Both the position numbers and the translations under genes were made by a program. The notes under the pieces are model-generated. The model ran no database searches, was not told where the DNA came from, and was given only the letters and a program-made list of their open reading frames with translations. A stretch of DNA of 64,000 nt, taken from contig CM055112.1 of NCBI GenBank assembly GCA_029204225.1, positions 25,867,922 through 25,931,921 of the forward strand, written 5' to 3'. The DNA comes from Diphasiastrum complanatum. Lineage: Eukaryota; Streptophyta; Lycopodiopsida; Lycopodiales; Lycopodiaceae. Below are positions 11,013 through 24,100 of this stretch, piece by piece (within the stretch, counting starts at the first letter, position 1; every line of letters begins with the position of its first letter).

Positions 11013-11975
11013 ATCTTCTATGGTGGATGGATGATGAACGAGGTCTTATGATAGCTCCTCAAGAGATGACTATTTGATCTCCGTATTCCAAGAGCGTTTC
11101 TCTTTCTTTTTCTTTCTTTTTGAAGGAGAAGAGGAAATTGAAATACAGGAAAATAAAAAACATCAGGATGTAGAACAATCCCTTGACGCTATCGGATAGA
11201 ATCGACGATCCTTGTGCTATAGCTACTGCTTCAGACTACGATCAATCATCTTTCGAACCACAGACCTGACACTGTAGATCTGATATTAATTTATGAACGG
11301 TAGATGTTTAATTAGCAATCAATAACTGAGAAACAACGAAAGTTATATCTACTGCATGCAAGTCTTATAATCATTCACAAATTGTACACAATAGGCAGAA
11401 TGCTGCAACTCATCTATTATTAGAATCAAGCTTACAACAAAACTTTGAGCATTGTCTGTTTCCCAAATCAGCATGTCGGTGCAAGAGAGATATCCTCTCT
11501 CACGAATAATCTGGCAACTAGCTACTGCTTGCTACCTTTGTATCATTTGTGTGATAGTATGTGTCTGGTACTGCATGTCTCACACTCATCAATGACTTCA
11601 ACAACATGTTCATCACTCTCGTTGATCCTATATATTGTGCAACCCGTTGTTTGCTCTAGTACTTTGCTGTCCTTCCATGTAGTGGGATCGTGAAGATGCG
11701 TCACTATTACAACTGCATGCTGACCGCAGCTGAGGCCATGCGGTTCCTTGGCGATTGTTTGTGTCATGAGCTTCAGCCGCAATCAAGCGTGAAGTCCTTC
11801 GCAAGTTGTCGTGGCCGCAAACAGATCGTAGGAGGGGCAGATGCGGTGCTTAGGCGGTTCTTCTCCTTCATGAGCTGAAGTCGCATATGGACGACATTCA
11901 TTAAGTGTCACATTTTTCGGAAAATGCAAAAAAGCCGATAGTCATTGTTTCTACCAATGATCTCGTTCAACCATA
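11013..11975. other. No recognised gene
   Basis: A minus-strand frame at 11543-11782 (HDPTTWKDSKVLEQTTGCTI) and an overlapping plus-strand frame are open but unrecognised. Just before the copia gag fragment, at about 11908-11925, lies GTCACATTTTTCGG, resembling a motif repeated in the L2 LTRs. Confidence 0.3.
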
Positions 11976-12203
11976 ATGGATCCGTCATCCAGTTCATCTC
12001 TCATTGAAAAACTCGATGGAGATAACTACCATCTCTGGAAATTCAAGATGAAGGTTATACTTCTCCAAAGAACAGTGGGACATTGTTGATGGCACAGAGC
12101 TCAAACCAGAAGGTGATGCAGCCATGATGACCAAGTGGAAATTGAGAGATGGCAAAGCATTAACCATGATCACCCTCAATATCAAGGATACTCAGATCAT
12201 CCA
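11976..12203 (+). pseudogene. copia gag N-terminal fragment
   Basis: From the ATG at 11976 the translation starts MDPSSSSLIEKLDGDNYHLW and KFKMKVILLQ, the standard copia gag opening. A one-base frameshift then moves to a frame reading QWDIVDGTELKPEGD and KLRDGKALTMITLNIKDTQI. The fragment stops abruptly where the tandem-repeat part of the L2 LTR begins at about 12204. It is unrelated in frame and strand to the minus-strand copia-2 that follows. Confidence 0.75.
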
Positions 12204-12879
12204 CACCTTCGTCTTTTTCGCTCCTTAGCGAAAAATGCAACACATTGGCCAAGTGGCCAGAATATCTTAGAAATCATTTTTAGGCACCTTCGTCTTTTTC
12301 GTCTTTTTCGCTCCTTAGGGAAAAATGCGACACACCGGGCAAGTGTCCAGAATACCTTAGAAACCATTTTAAAAGGCACCTTCGTCTTTTTCGTCTTTTT
12401 GCTTTTTCGCTTTTTCTACATTGGATAACCGACTTCGCCAACTTATGAGTAACCCTAAAAGCAGCTGGACAAACAAATATCCCAAAGGCGGTTGGCGGTT
12501 ACCAACTTTGTACATATGCAAAGACTGGCATGAATAGCATTAAAGGCTTGTAAGATATTTTTGACACTTGTAAATCTCTATATTAGCTGAATCAAGCTAT
12601 GTAAGTGTTAAATTTTGAAATTTCTCTTTCAATCAGAGTTATCTGTAGCCAACGTTATCACGCTCAGCAAGCTGCAGTTATTACTTCAAGCTATTGTACT
12701 CATTGTTGATTATCAATCAGAGTGCAATTTTGTCTCACTACTGCGTCGTTCATTTGCGCATTCTGTATGAATTCTTCTACTTGAATAATTCTACTGCTAA
12801 CTGTTGTGTTTTCATTCCTACACGCCTACACTCTGAGCAATCGAGCCTCCGCTGCGCTCATGACCACCGTTTTACGACA
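12204..12879 (+). repeat. LTR of family 'L2', plus-strand copy
   Basis: This stretch is closely similar over most of its length to the complement of 54973-55690. It starts with two and a part units of about 83-91 bp (CACCTTCGTCTTTTTCG... GGCCAAGTGGCC...), followed by unique sequence ending in TTTTACGACA. No primer-binding site follows it here. It abuts the 51-bp LTR remnant of copia-2. The left boundary is set by the junction with the gag fragment and may be a truncation. Confidence 0.75.
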
Positions 12880-12930
12880 CAAATATGGCAAGTGACTATC
12901 AAAAAGTTGCACGTTAGTTATTGCTATTTC
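12880..12930 (-). repeat. copia-2 3' LTR remnant
   Basis: AATATGGCAAGTGAC... TGCTATTTCA here is repeated at 17590-17640. On the minus strand it begins TGAAATAGCAATAA at 12930. Beyond about 51 bp the two copies diverge, because the left one runs into the L2 LTR. Confidence 0.7.
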
Positions 12931-12942
12931 AACTCTCTCCCT
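12931..12942 (-). other. copia-2 polypurine tract
   Basis: On the minus strand the sequence just before the LTR start is GAGGGAGAGAGT, a purine run of the kind that primes plus-strand DNA synthesis. Confidence 0.6.
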
Positions 12943-13123
12943 CAATAATTAACATCATCTATCCAACTATAAACAAACTATTCATGGAACATGTGCCTCC
13001 ATAATAGCATAATCATACTCAACTCTAAAGGTAAAAGTACATTTCATAAGAGAAATACAAGCAAGACACAATACGTGTATTATAACTCACACAGTCTTTA
13101 GGATATTGTTTCAATGCCAAGCT

Positions 13124-13519
13124 TTAGTCTAAAGTCTTCAAATTTGTCTTACTTAACAGCTTCATAAAAACATCAGTAATATGCGCAGCAGTAGTGCAAT
13201 GGACTACGTATATATCTTTTGAACAAAGCTTCTCACGTATAAAATGATAATTGATTTCTATATGCTTTGTCTTAGCGTGAAACATTGGATTTTTAGCTAG
13301 TTGGATTCCACTTTGACTATTGAAAGAAATGATTGTACCTTTGGCTTGCCTTACCACAATTTCTCTGAAAAGCTCTCGTAGCCAAACCACTTTTTGTGTA
13401 GCAGAACATAAGAATTTGTATTTATCTTCAGTAGTGGAAAGTGATACAATATTCTGCTTTTTAGTTGAAGCAGCCTTTTTCAACATTGAAAGCATATCCC
13501 ATGGTAGATCTTCTATCAT
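13124..13519 (-). pseudogene. copia-2 RNase H domain
   Basis: The 131-codon frame matches copia RNase H: TKKQNIVSLSTTEDKYKFL, TQKVVWLREL, IQLAKNPMFHAKTKHIEINY, and the C-terminal HITDVFMKLL. The catalytic acidic residue normally in the CDNQSAI motif is replaced (FNSQSGI), so the enzyme would be inactive. It lies at the 3' end of pol, upstream of the polypurine tract. Confidence 0.8.
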
Positions 13520-13874
13520 CTATACTACCACCCCAATCAACATCTACATAACCTCTCAATATAGGTACATCAAATGATCTTGAGTAAACTAGACCAAGGA
13601 CAAGCATGCCTTCACATGCCATAGAATGCATTTAGCTGCTTTCCAATGCTCCAAGGTAGGTGATGCCATGAACTAATTCACAAGACTCACAACATGACAA
13701 ATGTCTGGTCTAGTAGTGGTGAGATAAATGAGACTACCATCAAGTTGGTGATACAAAGTGCAATCAACAAGACCACTATCATCAAGACATGGCAATTTCT
13801 TGCTAGCTTGACCAGGCAGAGTCAATGGCTTATAATTAGAGATATGAAATCTTTCTAGGACTTCTCATGCATAT

Positions 13875-14503
13875 TTAGCTTATGAAAGCTTGGTAGTGTC
13901 TGCACCTTGCCGCACTTCTATGCCTAGACAATAATGCATCAAATCCAGAATACTTACACAAACTAGACTTGGTAGACTTTATCAAGTTCTCATCATTTCC
14001 TATGATGCTGATATTGTCAACATATAACACAACTAATGCAATACTATCATCAGTAGTAAGCACATAGAGACTGGGATCAGAGTTTGTTCTTACAAAACCA
14101 TTCTCTAGAAAGTAGCTATCTATACAACCATACCACGCTCGTGGCACTTGTTTTAGACCATATAATGCCTTTCGCAACTTGCATACTTTGTCCTCTTGGC
14201 CTTTCACAATAAACCCTTTTGGCTGGAGCATATAGACTTATTCTTCAAGATCACCATTTAAAAAATCTGACTTCAAGTCTATGTGGTGGATTTTCCAACC
14301 AAAAATGAAGCTAATGCAATCACCAAGCGTAAAGTAGTCCACTTAACTACCGGAGCAAATGTCTCATCAAAATCGATACCTTTGCTTTTTTTGTAGCCCG
14401 TGACCACCAAGCACGCCTTATGCTTTGCAATCAAATCATCATCATGAAATTTGGTTCTATATACCCATTCACTAATGGAACTAGAAGACCAAAAAGGTCC
14501 CAC
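13875..14503 (-). pseudogene. copia-2 reverse transcriptase
   Basis: Two adjoining frames cover the domain. The upstream one (14279-14503) has KSKGIDFDETFAPVVKWTTL. The downstream one (13875-14231) has KVCKLRKALYGLKQVPRAWY and the active-site block LVVLYVDNISIIGND. The expected YVDD is YVDN, which removes a catalytic aspartate. A stop and frame change separate the halves. The sequence is otherwise readily recognisable as copia RT. Confidence 0.85.
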
Positions 14504-14592
14504 GTACCATGCCTATGGATTGCATCCATGTCTTCTTCCATAGCCCTTTGCCACTCCTTAAGGCCCTTTGCCTCATCGTAGGTTGATGGCTC

Positions 14593-15527
14593 TTAACACT
14601 TCATGATGTCACTCATGAGGGCATAGTTCACATGGTAGCGATCGGGAGCTCTCCTGTCTCTTGTTGGTATTCTCAAATCACCTTGCGAGCTCGATCTTGG
14701 TAGATTCAACATCGCATCTTTCATGATGTTCTCATACCACTTAGGCACCTTCGACTCGAGTGATACACTTCTTAGCGAGTAAGTATCCCGAGGAGTGTCC
14801 AAGTATAATGTCTTACTTCCCATAGGTTTCTCTTTTGTAGCACCAATTGGCAAACATCTCCCCCTTGGTTCATAGATGGGTGGAGTGTGATCATGTTCCT
14901 CTTCATGGACTTGATCATCATGCTCGATTTCATGTGTTGTACCATCTTGATCCTCTTCTAGGATCATAGGAAACGTCTTAATGCCACCATCATCTTTGGT
15001 ATGGTTATCTTCATCAAATCTATGCATTTCATTCCACTTCTCTAGTTCAAAGCACATGTAAGCCTTTGTCCTCTCATCGTATCCAACAAAGATACATTTA
15101 ATGGACTTCACCATCATCGAACATGCGCTCTCCACAATGGTGTGATTTTTCCTCTTAGCTACCCCATTACTATGCAGCATATGCGAAAAGTAAATTGTCT
15201 TTTGATTCCATGCTCCTTGCAAAATGTTTCAAAGTCACCCCCTTTGTATTCGCCTCCTCTACTTGATCTTAGCACCTTAACGCATGCATTCAACTGGTTC
15301 CAAAGCTTTGAATTTCTTGAAGTAAGTAAATGCATCAAATTTCTTTTTAAGATGTAAATCCATGTTCTCCTAATGTAGTCATCAATGAATGTTTTGAAGT
15401 CATAGTCTCCTCCTAATGACAAGGTCTTCATTGGGCCACACAAGTCACTATGGATGAGCTCAAGTGGCTTCTTTGCTCTAGCAACTGCCCCTTTTTTGAA
15501 TTTTTCTCTATGGTGCTTCCTCTTCAC
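14593..15527 (-). pseudogene. copia-2 integrase
   Basis: The core frame (15159-15527) reads ELIHSDLCGPMKTLSLGG, TFIDDYIRRTWIYIL and VLRSSRGGEY. The second catalytic aspartate in LRSDRGGEY is serine here. The downstream frame (14593-15222) has SNGVAKRKNHTIVESACSMM, where the catalytic glutamate of the AERKN motif is also changed, and then the C-terminal linker toward RT with IKCIFVGYDERTKAY. Two of the three D-D-E residues are therefore lost. Confidence 0.8.
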
Positions 15528-15905
15528 GCATCCTTCACAAATGGAATTTGCTCATCCTATATTGTAGGTAATCCACTCACCATCTTTAGCTTGGCCATCA
15601 AGCACAAGCTTCCATAGTCCAAGTGACCCATCATTCGATACTACAACTCTGATTGAAAAGCTATTGACGAAGCTAAACCATATTCTCCAGGTTTGACCAC
15701 ATCCATCTTGTAGAGCCCACAATCACTATCGCGATATCATGTTGCCGCAACCTTGTAATTGCGATCCATATCTTTCATCAAACAATTGTCATTGACAAAC
15801 TCAATTTTTAGGCTTTGACCCCAACTGAAAGGAAGCTCTTTGTAAATCCAAGTACGTAAAGCACATTAGAAATGTTCTTTATCTTACTATTAGGAAACCA
15901 CATAG

Positions 15906-16700
15906 CTACATTGCAGACGTCCTGAATTTGACATTCTTTCCCATTCGCATGTGTGACCTTCTCTTCGTCATGGATTGGTGAAAAGTTCTCGAACCAGTCA
16001 TGCTTTCAGTCACGTGTCTAGTGGCACCCGAATCAATGAACCATCTAGCGCCATCATCCACCTGTGATGCCAACGCTGATGATAAGTCGTTCTCTCCATC
16101 ATCTTCAACAATGTTGCCTTGTTGCATCACTTTCCCTTGCTTGATATCCGCCTTCTTTTTGTAGCACTCCCTAGCCCAATGACCTAGCTTGTGGCAGTAG
16201 TAACTCTTGCCTTTCTTCTTCTTTGGCTTTGATGATGACTCTCCCTCGTCCTCATCATACTTTCTCTTTCTTGAAATCATCCCTGCTAGGTTCTCCGATG
16301 GCGACAGTTGGTCTCACAATTTCTTGATCTTGGTGAGGAAGGATCTCACACTTTCATTCTCTTCCATCCTAATGGTGTTAAGCCTTTACTTCAAGAACAT
16401 GGCATGATCACGATTAGTGATCTAAAATTGTGTCCTTAAGGCTTCCCAAGCTTCTCTGGCTATCACCGTGTCACTTATGTAGGTGGTCATGATCCTTCAT
16501 CGACAAAGTGATCAATGATAGCGCTTTTTGCGCCTTCTTATCATAAGCCCTCAAATCAGCTGGAGTGGTGTTCGGCCTCACCTCTTCGTTTTGAACTTCC
16601 AGATGTTGCAGTTGGATGCCCCGTCCAAGTTACTTGCCTCGCCCAAAATCACCCCATTGATGTTGGCCATCTCCAAAATGCCTGAAACTTCACCTGTAGG
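15906..16700 (-). pseudogene. copia-2 gag and protease
   Basis: The frame 15906-16280 has a knuckle SYYCHKLGHWARECYKKK followed by the protease active site ARWFIDSGATRHVT. Upstream to about 16690 the minus strand still shows gag-like sequence with several frame breaks, including an opening that reads INGVILGEASNLDGASNCNI. Gag and protease are therefore present in normal order, but no continuous frame remains. Confidence 0.75.
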
Positions 16701-16822
16701 CTAAAAAGGATAGATGCCCAAGCCAATGGCGAAGTCAAAATTTGAAACTAATGACCTACACTTTTTAGCTTACTAGGCCACCCTCCACTTTGTCGCCAAA
16801 TCAGAAGCCGAGATGGTTTCTG

Positions 16823-16919
16823 TTCCAAAAATGCCTTTAGGCACACGTCGTTGCCATGTATTGGGTTTCTCTTCCAAAAATGCCTTTAGGCACACGCCGT
16901 TGCCATGTATTGGGTTCTG
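16823..16919. repeat. 49-bp tandem duplication in copia-2 leader
   Basis: Two adjacent copies begin TTCCAAAAATGCCTTTAGGC at 16823 and 16872. They differ at only a few positions, so the duplication is recent relative to the element. Confidence 0.9.
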
Positions 16920-17158
16920 CAAAATTTCAGACTTACCTCCTTGTTGAATATCTTGCTCTTGATATAGGGATGAAATTTGTTTTGGCATCCACTAACCACT
17001 TTCTCCGCAACAGACACTCTATTTTAACGTACCTTACATGTAGATATGGTCAGAGTGCCCTTCATTTGGAGGCTATTTCGTTTGGCCAAAAACGATTAAA
17101 GGACTTGAAAATAAGGGAACCTCAATAAATCCAATGGCTCTCTTTGATCTGATAGCCT

Positions 17159-17640
17159 AGATTAATCCACTGTGGGCCCTTGATCAACCTCACCCACGAT
17201 CCAATGGCAGAAGTGGACTTGTGTGCCGAACTAGACCCCTTGGGCCGCTACACACCTCAATGCATTGATCGAGCAGCCTGGTTCAATTCGCGCGACACCC
17301 TCCTCTCCAATTTTCTCCATGGAAGCTCCTTCATGCTTCCATGGCAGATCCGTTTAGACGAAAGTTCTCATACCAAGTTGATAAATACGATATAGATCGA
17401 TGCAATCACCATAGAACCTTGAAAGGCTTCTTCAAGACAAGAGAACATAGAATTGCTCACAAAACACACACAAATTGTGTATTCACATTGTTATAGGTCA
17501 CGTACAAAGAGGACTAGTTAAGTACTAACTCTTGGGCTCATAATCAATTGGCTCACCATCTAGAAAGCTAAAGAGGGTAAGTTGTCGTCGAATATGGCAA
17601 GTGACCGTCAAAAACTTGCACGTTAATTATTGCTATTTCA
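17159..17640 (-). repeat. copia-2 5' LTR (inner boundary approximate)
   Basis: The outer end at 17640 is fixed by the 51-bp repeat shared with 12880-12930. The inner end is placed next to a degenerate primer-site-like sequence, GATCTGATAGCC, at 17148-17159, so it is uncertain by some tens of bases. Confidence 0.5.
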
Positions 17641-20600
17641 ACTATACCTTAGCACTTCAATGTCAGATAATTCAAGTTGATGATCTTGTAGAACCTACAT
17701 ATCTTTTTTATTCAACATATCTTTATCTTTACCATTGTCCACTTGCTAACTTTACTCCATAGGATTATTATATATAGCTACCAATTGAAACTTTTGCTTT
17801 CGAAATTTGCACACTTTTTAGTGGTCATTATCTCACTTTTTTTTCACATTTGTAACAAAGTCCTAGTGAAATCAATTTTCTCATTTGATCATATATCAAC
17901 TTTTTGAATGGCTTTCTTTTATGATTTTCCAACATCATTGATATCATACTTTTGCCATTGTTAGTTGTGAAAGTGGCCTTAGCAGTTAGTTTATTACCAA
18001 CTCTGACCGTTGGACACTAAACAATAATTGTACCTCCATTGGCATTATTATTTACATTTTTCTTTAAACCATTTGTTGAGATTTATAGCTTAGAAAGTTG
18101 TGAAATATTTTGATTCTTTAGATCACTAGATGTGTTGTAAGTTGAGTTGATTCAAAATAGCCGATTGTTTATGTTAGATCCTAAAGAATCAAGTATTGTG
18201 CAGATCTTGCTCTGCATGTTGCTGATTGAAGCCATTGCTTCTTGGAGTCTGTTCCCTTGTTGATGGTTGTTCGTCTGAATGCTTGGCCTCCTGGATAACA
18301 ACGTCGGGTAAAAGCCCATTGCTTCGAGAAGGGGGGCAGTAGCCTGAAGCCAAGGGGTTACCAGTGTCTTCAATCGGGTCTGTATCTGATCTATTTACTA
18401 ATAGAACAGTATTAGCTCTGATTGAATATGTGTGCAAAAATTATATGCGGATACATCTCTTTTGTCTTATCTCGCTGTTGTATCTCTGATTGAGTTAGTT
18501 ACAACGAGTAGTGCACATGTATTTATATTTCTACAGACCATATCTACTCCCTAATATTTCTTTGTATAGCTCTAGCATCTAGAAACCATTGGTCATCTTT
18601 TGAAAAGATCACAACTGGTATATATTTGCAAGCCTAAACTCTATTTTCTTTTTATCAAAAAATATGATTTTATGTACTCGTAACAATTCATGCATAACCA
18701 ACCATCCACTAAATAAAACTTACAATCATAGAATCATGAGTTTCCATGATGGCCATGGAGGTAGACTAAAAAATGATTCATATAATAGTTTTCGAAAATG
18801 TGAGTGCAATGTAAAAATGAATGTTGTCTCCTTTTCTTTGAGATTCAAACAAATGCATTTATTGACTTTTTTGATAAAGAGGTAAGTATCGATAAGTTAA
18901 GCTATTGCGATGACTCACTTGCTTTTTTTTACTGTTTAAGGTTACACTACACAATTACCAAAGAAGTAGTTAAAGTCTCTACAATAATTTAAGATTGCAT
19001 ATTGCGATTTGAAAAGACTAAGAATTGTGTATGAAATGATTTTGCCAATAAATAGGTGACATTCATTTGATTATCATTTCTTGCAACAGATTTAAAATTT
19101 TGATCATGTGCAAGAACTTGGATGTACATGACAATCATATTTAAAGAGTTGTGTGTTTGTTGCCATGTCTGGTCGTCTTATATTGTATCATTTTCAGCAT
19201 GAGTTAAAGAGAGATTGGGGTATTTGATTGTCAAGTTATTTTTTCGTCTTCTTTAGGGCGAAAGCTATTATGTGCAAAAATTTGAATATTCTTGGATTAA
19301 ATCATGGTTATAGAGTTTTTTTGTCTGTTGCCATGTCTGGTTACCTTTATATTGCACTATTTTCAGCATGAGTGAAAGAGAGCTTGGGGTGATTAATTAT
19401 CAAATTATTCATCTCTTTAAAAATAGTGATCTTCTATTTAAGAAAATGCAAAAAAAAAATTGTTTTAAGTGTCTCATGTGGACATGAAAAAAAAAAAAAT
19501 TGAACATTTTTGGGATCTCATGAAAATGGCACAGTCATGGAAGATTTCAATGATGATAAAATTTTCAAAGCAAGATTGATGACAACCTTTTTGAATAAAG
19601 GACTAGTATGGCGTATTAGGGCTCTAGACTACATTACTTAAAACCCACCAAACATCATGAAGGCAGTTAAATGTGAAATATTACTACTAGAAAATGTGGC
19701 ATCAAGGGCATGCCTATTGTGCCTGTAATTGCCTCTCTAAATTGCTCACCCTTGTATGTTGTCTTTCCACTAACTAACCATGAATAACGACACTCTTACC
19801 ATGAATTAGCAAAAACACGAATAAAAATAATAATAAAATGAAAAATTCATTAGTTAGCAACATGCAAATACGAGATTGCGAATTTTTGTAGAATATGTAT
19901 ACTGTTATTGTATTTATTGATTTATGTTATTCATTTTGTTAGATATGCGTATTGATCTAGGTATTACACTTCCAGACTTTGCATAATCATGCTACAAAAA
20001 TTTGCACCGAAGCATACACTATTGTATCTAATTTCCGTATCTGATTTCTAGTAACGTCTATTGATCGGTACTAGTTCAATCTGTCTTTTGGGATTTCTAT
20101 ATGAAGTTGGCACTAGAAACACATTCACAATTGCTTAACCACGAACTGTTAGACTGATCAAAGTAGAATGGTAGCATTCCTTAAGTTTCTAGCTCATACT
20201 GACTCTTTTAAATTCATAGATGTATGTAGCATAACTTTGGGCATGAATTGAAGACCAGGTAGTCCATCATTTGACACAGATACATCATGTATACCATTAA
20301 GCATGATAGTTTTTCAGTTTGGAAAAACAGACAAAACCCTCCCCTTGCATTGCTGAACCACACGGATTTCTATCATCATTCCATACAAGCTCCCTGCATG
20401 TTATACAATTGTGAATGACTAGTTAAAGTATCTACTAGATAAATTTAAGAAATGGAAATTTTAATACTCTGAGTAAAACCTGAAATTTTTGTTCTCTTTC
20501 ATGTTTTTTCTATATGGAAGATAACAGAAATTCAACAATTGGACCAATTCCTGTTAATCTTTTAGAGTGGAGACGAGAGGGTGTGGAGGGGAGGCTTACC

Positions 20601-21103
20601 CTGGCCAACTTGAACCCACCTCCTACTATTTATTCTATAGCAAATATAAAAGCATTATCCATCTTGCTTGGCATATCAAATTCACAAATGCAATACCAAA
20701 AGACACGAATAAAAGTAATCAACATCTACAAATACAACATATTTCCGCGTTGAATATGATCAATGACTGACAATGGTGAAGGTTGCCCTTCAACAACATG
20801 AAGGGCATCATATACTTGTTAGACCTGAGCCAAGCCATTGATCCAGCTAGAAACCTACAGGATCCTACTGAGAGACTATACACCCTAAAAACATCTCAAG
20901 TTATTGTACTTATACACAATTTCGAGAGGGAAAACATAGAAAACTTTCTTCAACATTATAGGTATTAAAGGCTAGAATATTACTTATTTGACTTAATATA
21001 GGTGATGAAATTCGTAATCACATAGATTAACTAGTTCAGAATCTTTCAGGACTGTAACACTGATGAAGGCCCAAGGGAACAGAATATAGAGGTGCAGAAT
21101 GCA
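17641..21103. other. AT-rich, no gene recognised; one tandem duplication
   Basis: Open frames are short and unfamiliar (for example minus 18152-18437). A diverged duplication with a period of 168 bp lies at about 19159-19418, both copies opening TGTTGCCATGTCTGGT and carrying ATTTTCAGCATGAGT. No LTR or exon could be supported. Confidence 0.45.
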
Positions 21104-24100
21104 TTAAGATGACACTTTTGCTTTTGGATCCTTCCCAAATCCCATGAGAAGATGCGTGAATAGCATGTTCCCTCTCCTTGATGTCCGAGCAAGTCGACCT
21201 ACTAATGGTACTCTTACAGTCTCCTTGTCCCACAATGGACGCTTCTCCCACCTGTAGCTTTCAGAAGGATGAACTTTAGAAAGAAGGAAAATGACGTGAA
21301 TGAGCGTACACATTCTTAGAGACACATATTTCAAAGTTTCAATCTTAACCAACAGAGATCAATCAAGTTCTAGAACAAAGAGTCAAATTTCAACAAAAAG
21401 CGTCTAGAAATTAACAGGCCTCATACAATCTACAAAAAACAGGCCTCATACAATCTACAAAAAAGAAGACAGAAGAGTACTTACAGATCTTCATGCCGCA
21501 CTACTTTCCCATTTTCAACCTGCAGCACAATTTATAAGAGAAATAGTTCAATATTCTTTTGTCTACAAAGGAAGATGGAAAAAAGAGAAAAAAGCAAGTA
21601 GAGCTCTTATTTTCCAAATGACATCTCAATGTCAAATGGTACAAAATGTACCAAAAACCCAAGTAGAGCTCCTATAATCAAAATAACAGATCAATCTCAA
21701 TATGTTGAATGACTTGTACAAAATTTACTCTAAAAGGGCTCAAGAACCTAATGCTTTAGTTGGAAATAAAAAAAATATAGAGCCCCATAAACATAGGACT
21801 GAATCATTAAGGACAGCGTAGAGAAAATGACTGGAAGCATTGAGGAGTCATGAAGCTATGACAATGAAAAACCTAGGATCATTCAGGAAAACTTCAAGAT
21901 TAGCCAGGCACGAAAGAGACTGGAGATGCCAGATGGTAAGGGAACAGAGGTTTGGGATGAAAGAATCTCTTGGGCGTCTTTGTCTATTCAGACGTATACC
22001 AAGAAGCTAGATTTTGAAATTACTGAACTAGCTAAGTTTGATATTGTACTTGGTAAGCGGTGGCCTGCAAGTAAGCAGCCCGCTATAGATTTTAAGTCAC
22101 ATGTGTGTAAGTTCGGGCATGAGGGTTTCGTCCATATTTGAAGAAGTTTGTGGTAATTGTTTTTGGATGATATACGCATCTACAGTAAAACACTCAAGGA
22201 GCACTATGTTAAGGATACTCAGACAAGAGACCATTTGTTGAGGGTCCTCTTGTTACCTGTATGCAAATAAAGAGAATGGAGATTCAGTATTTGTGGTTTT
22301 GTTATGTGAATGTTGATTCCAGTTTTGATCCTTATGATGGTAATAATCAGATAAGCACACTCACTAATAAACCACAAGAAGCTTCATTTCCTTTTGCATC
22401 CCCTAGTGCACATGCATTTTCATTACAGCCTAGATGTGACCCAGCAAGTGAGTTGGAGAAGTCCATCCGCACTCAGTTTAAACACGTGCTAATTAGTAAT
22501 ATGCCAGAGGGATTGCCGCCTAGTCGGAATGTTGATCATCGTATTGAGCTCGTTCCAGGGGCAAGTCCGGTATGTAGGCCTCCTTATAGGATGAGCCTAA
22601 AAGAGGAAGAGGAAGTCAGAAAGATGTTGGAGGAGTATCTCAAGCTGGGGTACATCCGTCCGAGTTATTCACCTTTCGCCTCTCCTATTTTATTTGTTAA
22701 GAAAAAGGATGGTAGTTTTCGGATGTGTGTAGATTACAGGGGATTGAATAAGATCACTGTAAAGCACAGGTATCCGATGCCCAGGATTGATGATCTACTG
22801 GATGCGTTGCAAGGTGCAACCATTTTCAGTAAGATAGATCTCAAAAGTGGATACCATTAAATACGGATTCGAGATGAAGACGTCCAGAAGACGACCTTCC
22901 GAACCCGTTTCGGTGGTTATGCCATTTGGGTTAACCAATGCCCCATCCACGTTCATGATGCTCATGAACGATGTCTTGCGAGACTATATGGGCAAGTTTG
23001 TCGTCAATTTTATTGATGATATATTGGTTTTTTAGTAAAGTGGTCGAGGAGCATGAGGTTCATCTCAAGATCGTATTCAAGCTTCTGTCTTGTATGCCAA
23101 TGCTCAGAAGACAGAGTTGTGTAAAACTCGTGTCGAGTATTTGGGTCATGTAGTGACTGCAGAGGGTATTTCGGTTGACCCAGCCAACGTGGCTGTGGTT
23201 AAGAAGTAGCCGAGGCCTGCCGCCAATTACAATCTTTCTTAGGCTTTTGTAAGTTCTACCAGCGGTTTGTTAGGAATTATTCCTGGATAGCTGCTCCTTT
23301 AACGGACCAGTTAAGGAAAAAACGACACTGTGGTTCGATGGGATGCTGAAGCTCAACAACGTTTTGAGAACTTGAAGGAGTCTGTGGCCACGGCTCCAGT
23401 CCTCAAGATTGTGGATACCCAGAAACCTTTTGACCTAGAGACGGATGCAAGTGGCATTGTCGTAGGTGCAGTGTTGAGCCAAGAGGGTGCGAGTAGCCTT
23501 TGAGAGTAAGAAGTTGACACCAGCTCAACAGAGATATCCTACACACGAGCAAGAGCTGTATGCAATTATACATGCGCTGAAGGTGTGGAGGCATTATTTA
23601 TATGGCGTTGAGTTTTATGTGTACACAGATCATCATACTTTAAAGTATTTTTGCACTCAGCCAGATTCGAAAGGCCGCCAAGCTCAGTGGGCCGAGCTGA
23701 TGCAGAAATTTTACTTGGAAATTCGCTTCCGAAGAGGGAAGGAAAATGTGGTCGCTGATGCACTATCTCGTATACTGCATCATATGAGCTTTACTGTGGT
23801 TGACAGTGGTCTCATGGAGGACATTAAGAAGGCTCAAGAAAAGGACCCGCATTGTTAGCGTGTGTGCGTGCAAGGTAGTCGACCAAACGGAAGAGTCAGT
23901 CGAGGCTGTCGCTTCCGTAGAGGCACACACCAGTACATATCTAACGTACACCGTGAAGGATGGTATGTTATTGAGACGTGAAGGACTTCGTCGTAAGATA
24001 CTTCATGAATGCCATGATAGTCCCTGCGCAGGGCACCCTGGTATTGATAAGACCAGTGAGCTTTTAAGAAGGCATTATTTCTGGCCACGATTGCAGCGGG

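Larger units (their letters stand above)
12880..17640 (-). mobile_element. Ty1/copia element 'copia-2', nearly full length, dead
   Basis: Minus-strand order is 5' LTR (about 17159-17640), gag (about 16670), zinc knuckle and protease, integrase, reverse transcriptase, RNase H (to 13124), polypurine tract (12931-12942) and a truncated 3' LTR (12880-12930). The last 51 bp at each end are direct repeats (at 12880 and 17590), differing at about five positions. Every coding block is broken by stops, and catalytic residues are lost, so the element cannot transpose on its own. Confidence 0.8.

Noticed and set aside
12135-12428. 97-codon frame over the L2 tandem units
   Set aside because: The repeat of HLRLFRSLAKNATH-like phrases only reflects the tandem DNA units of the LTR.
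16207-16407. Plus-strand frame over copia-2 gag
   Set aside because: Complement of the zinc-knuckle region on the minus strand, no independent support.
20567-20640. Possible second pol III element (B-box-like sequence on the minus strand)
   Set aside because: No A box at a suitable distance and no flanking duplication.
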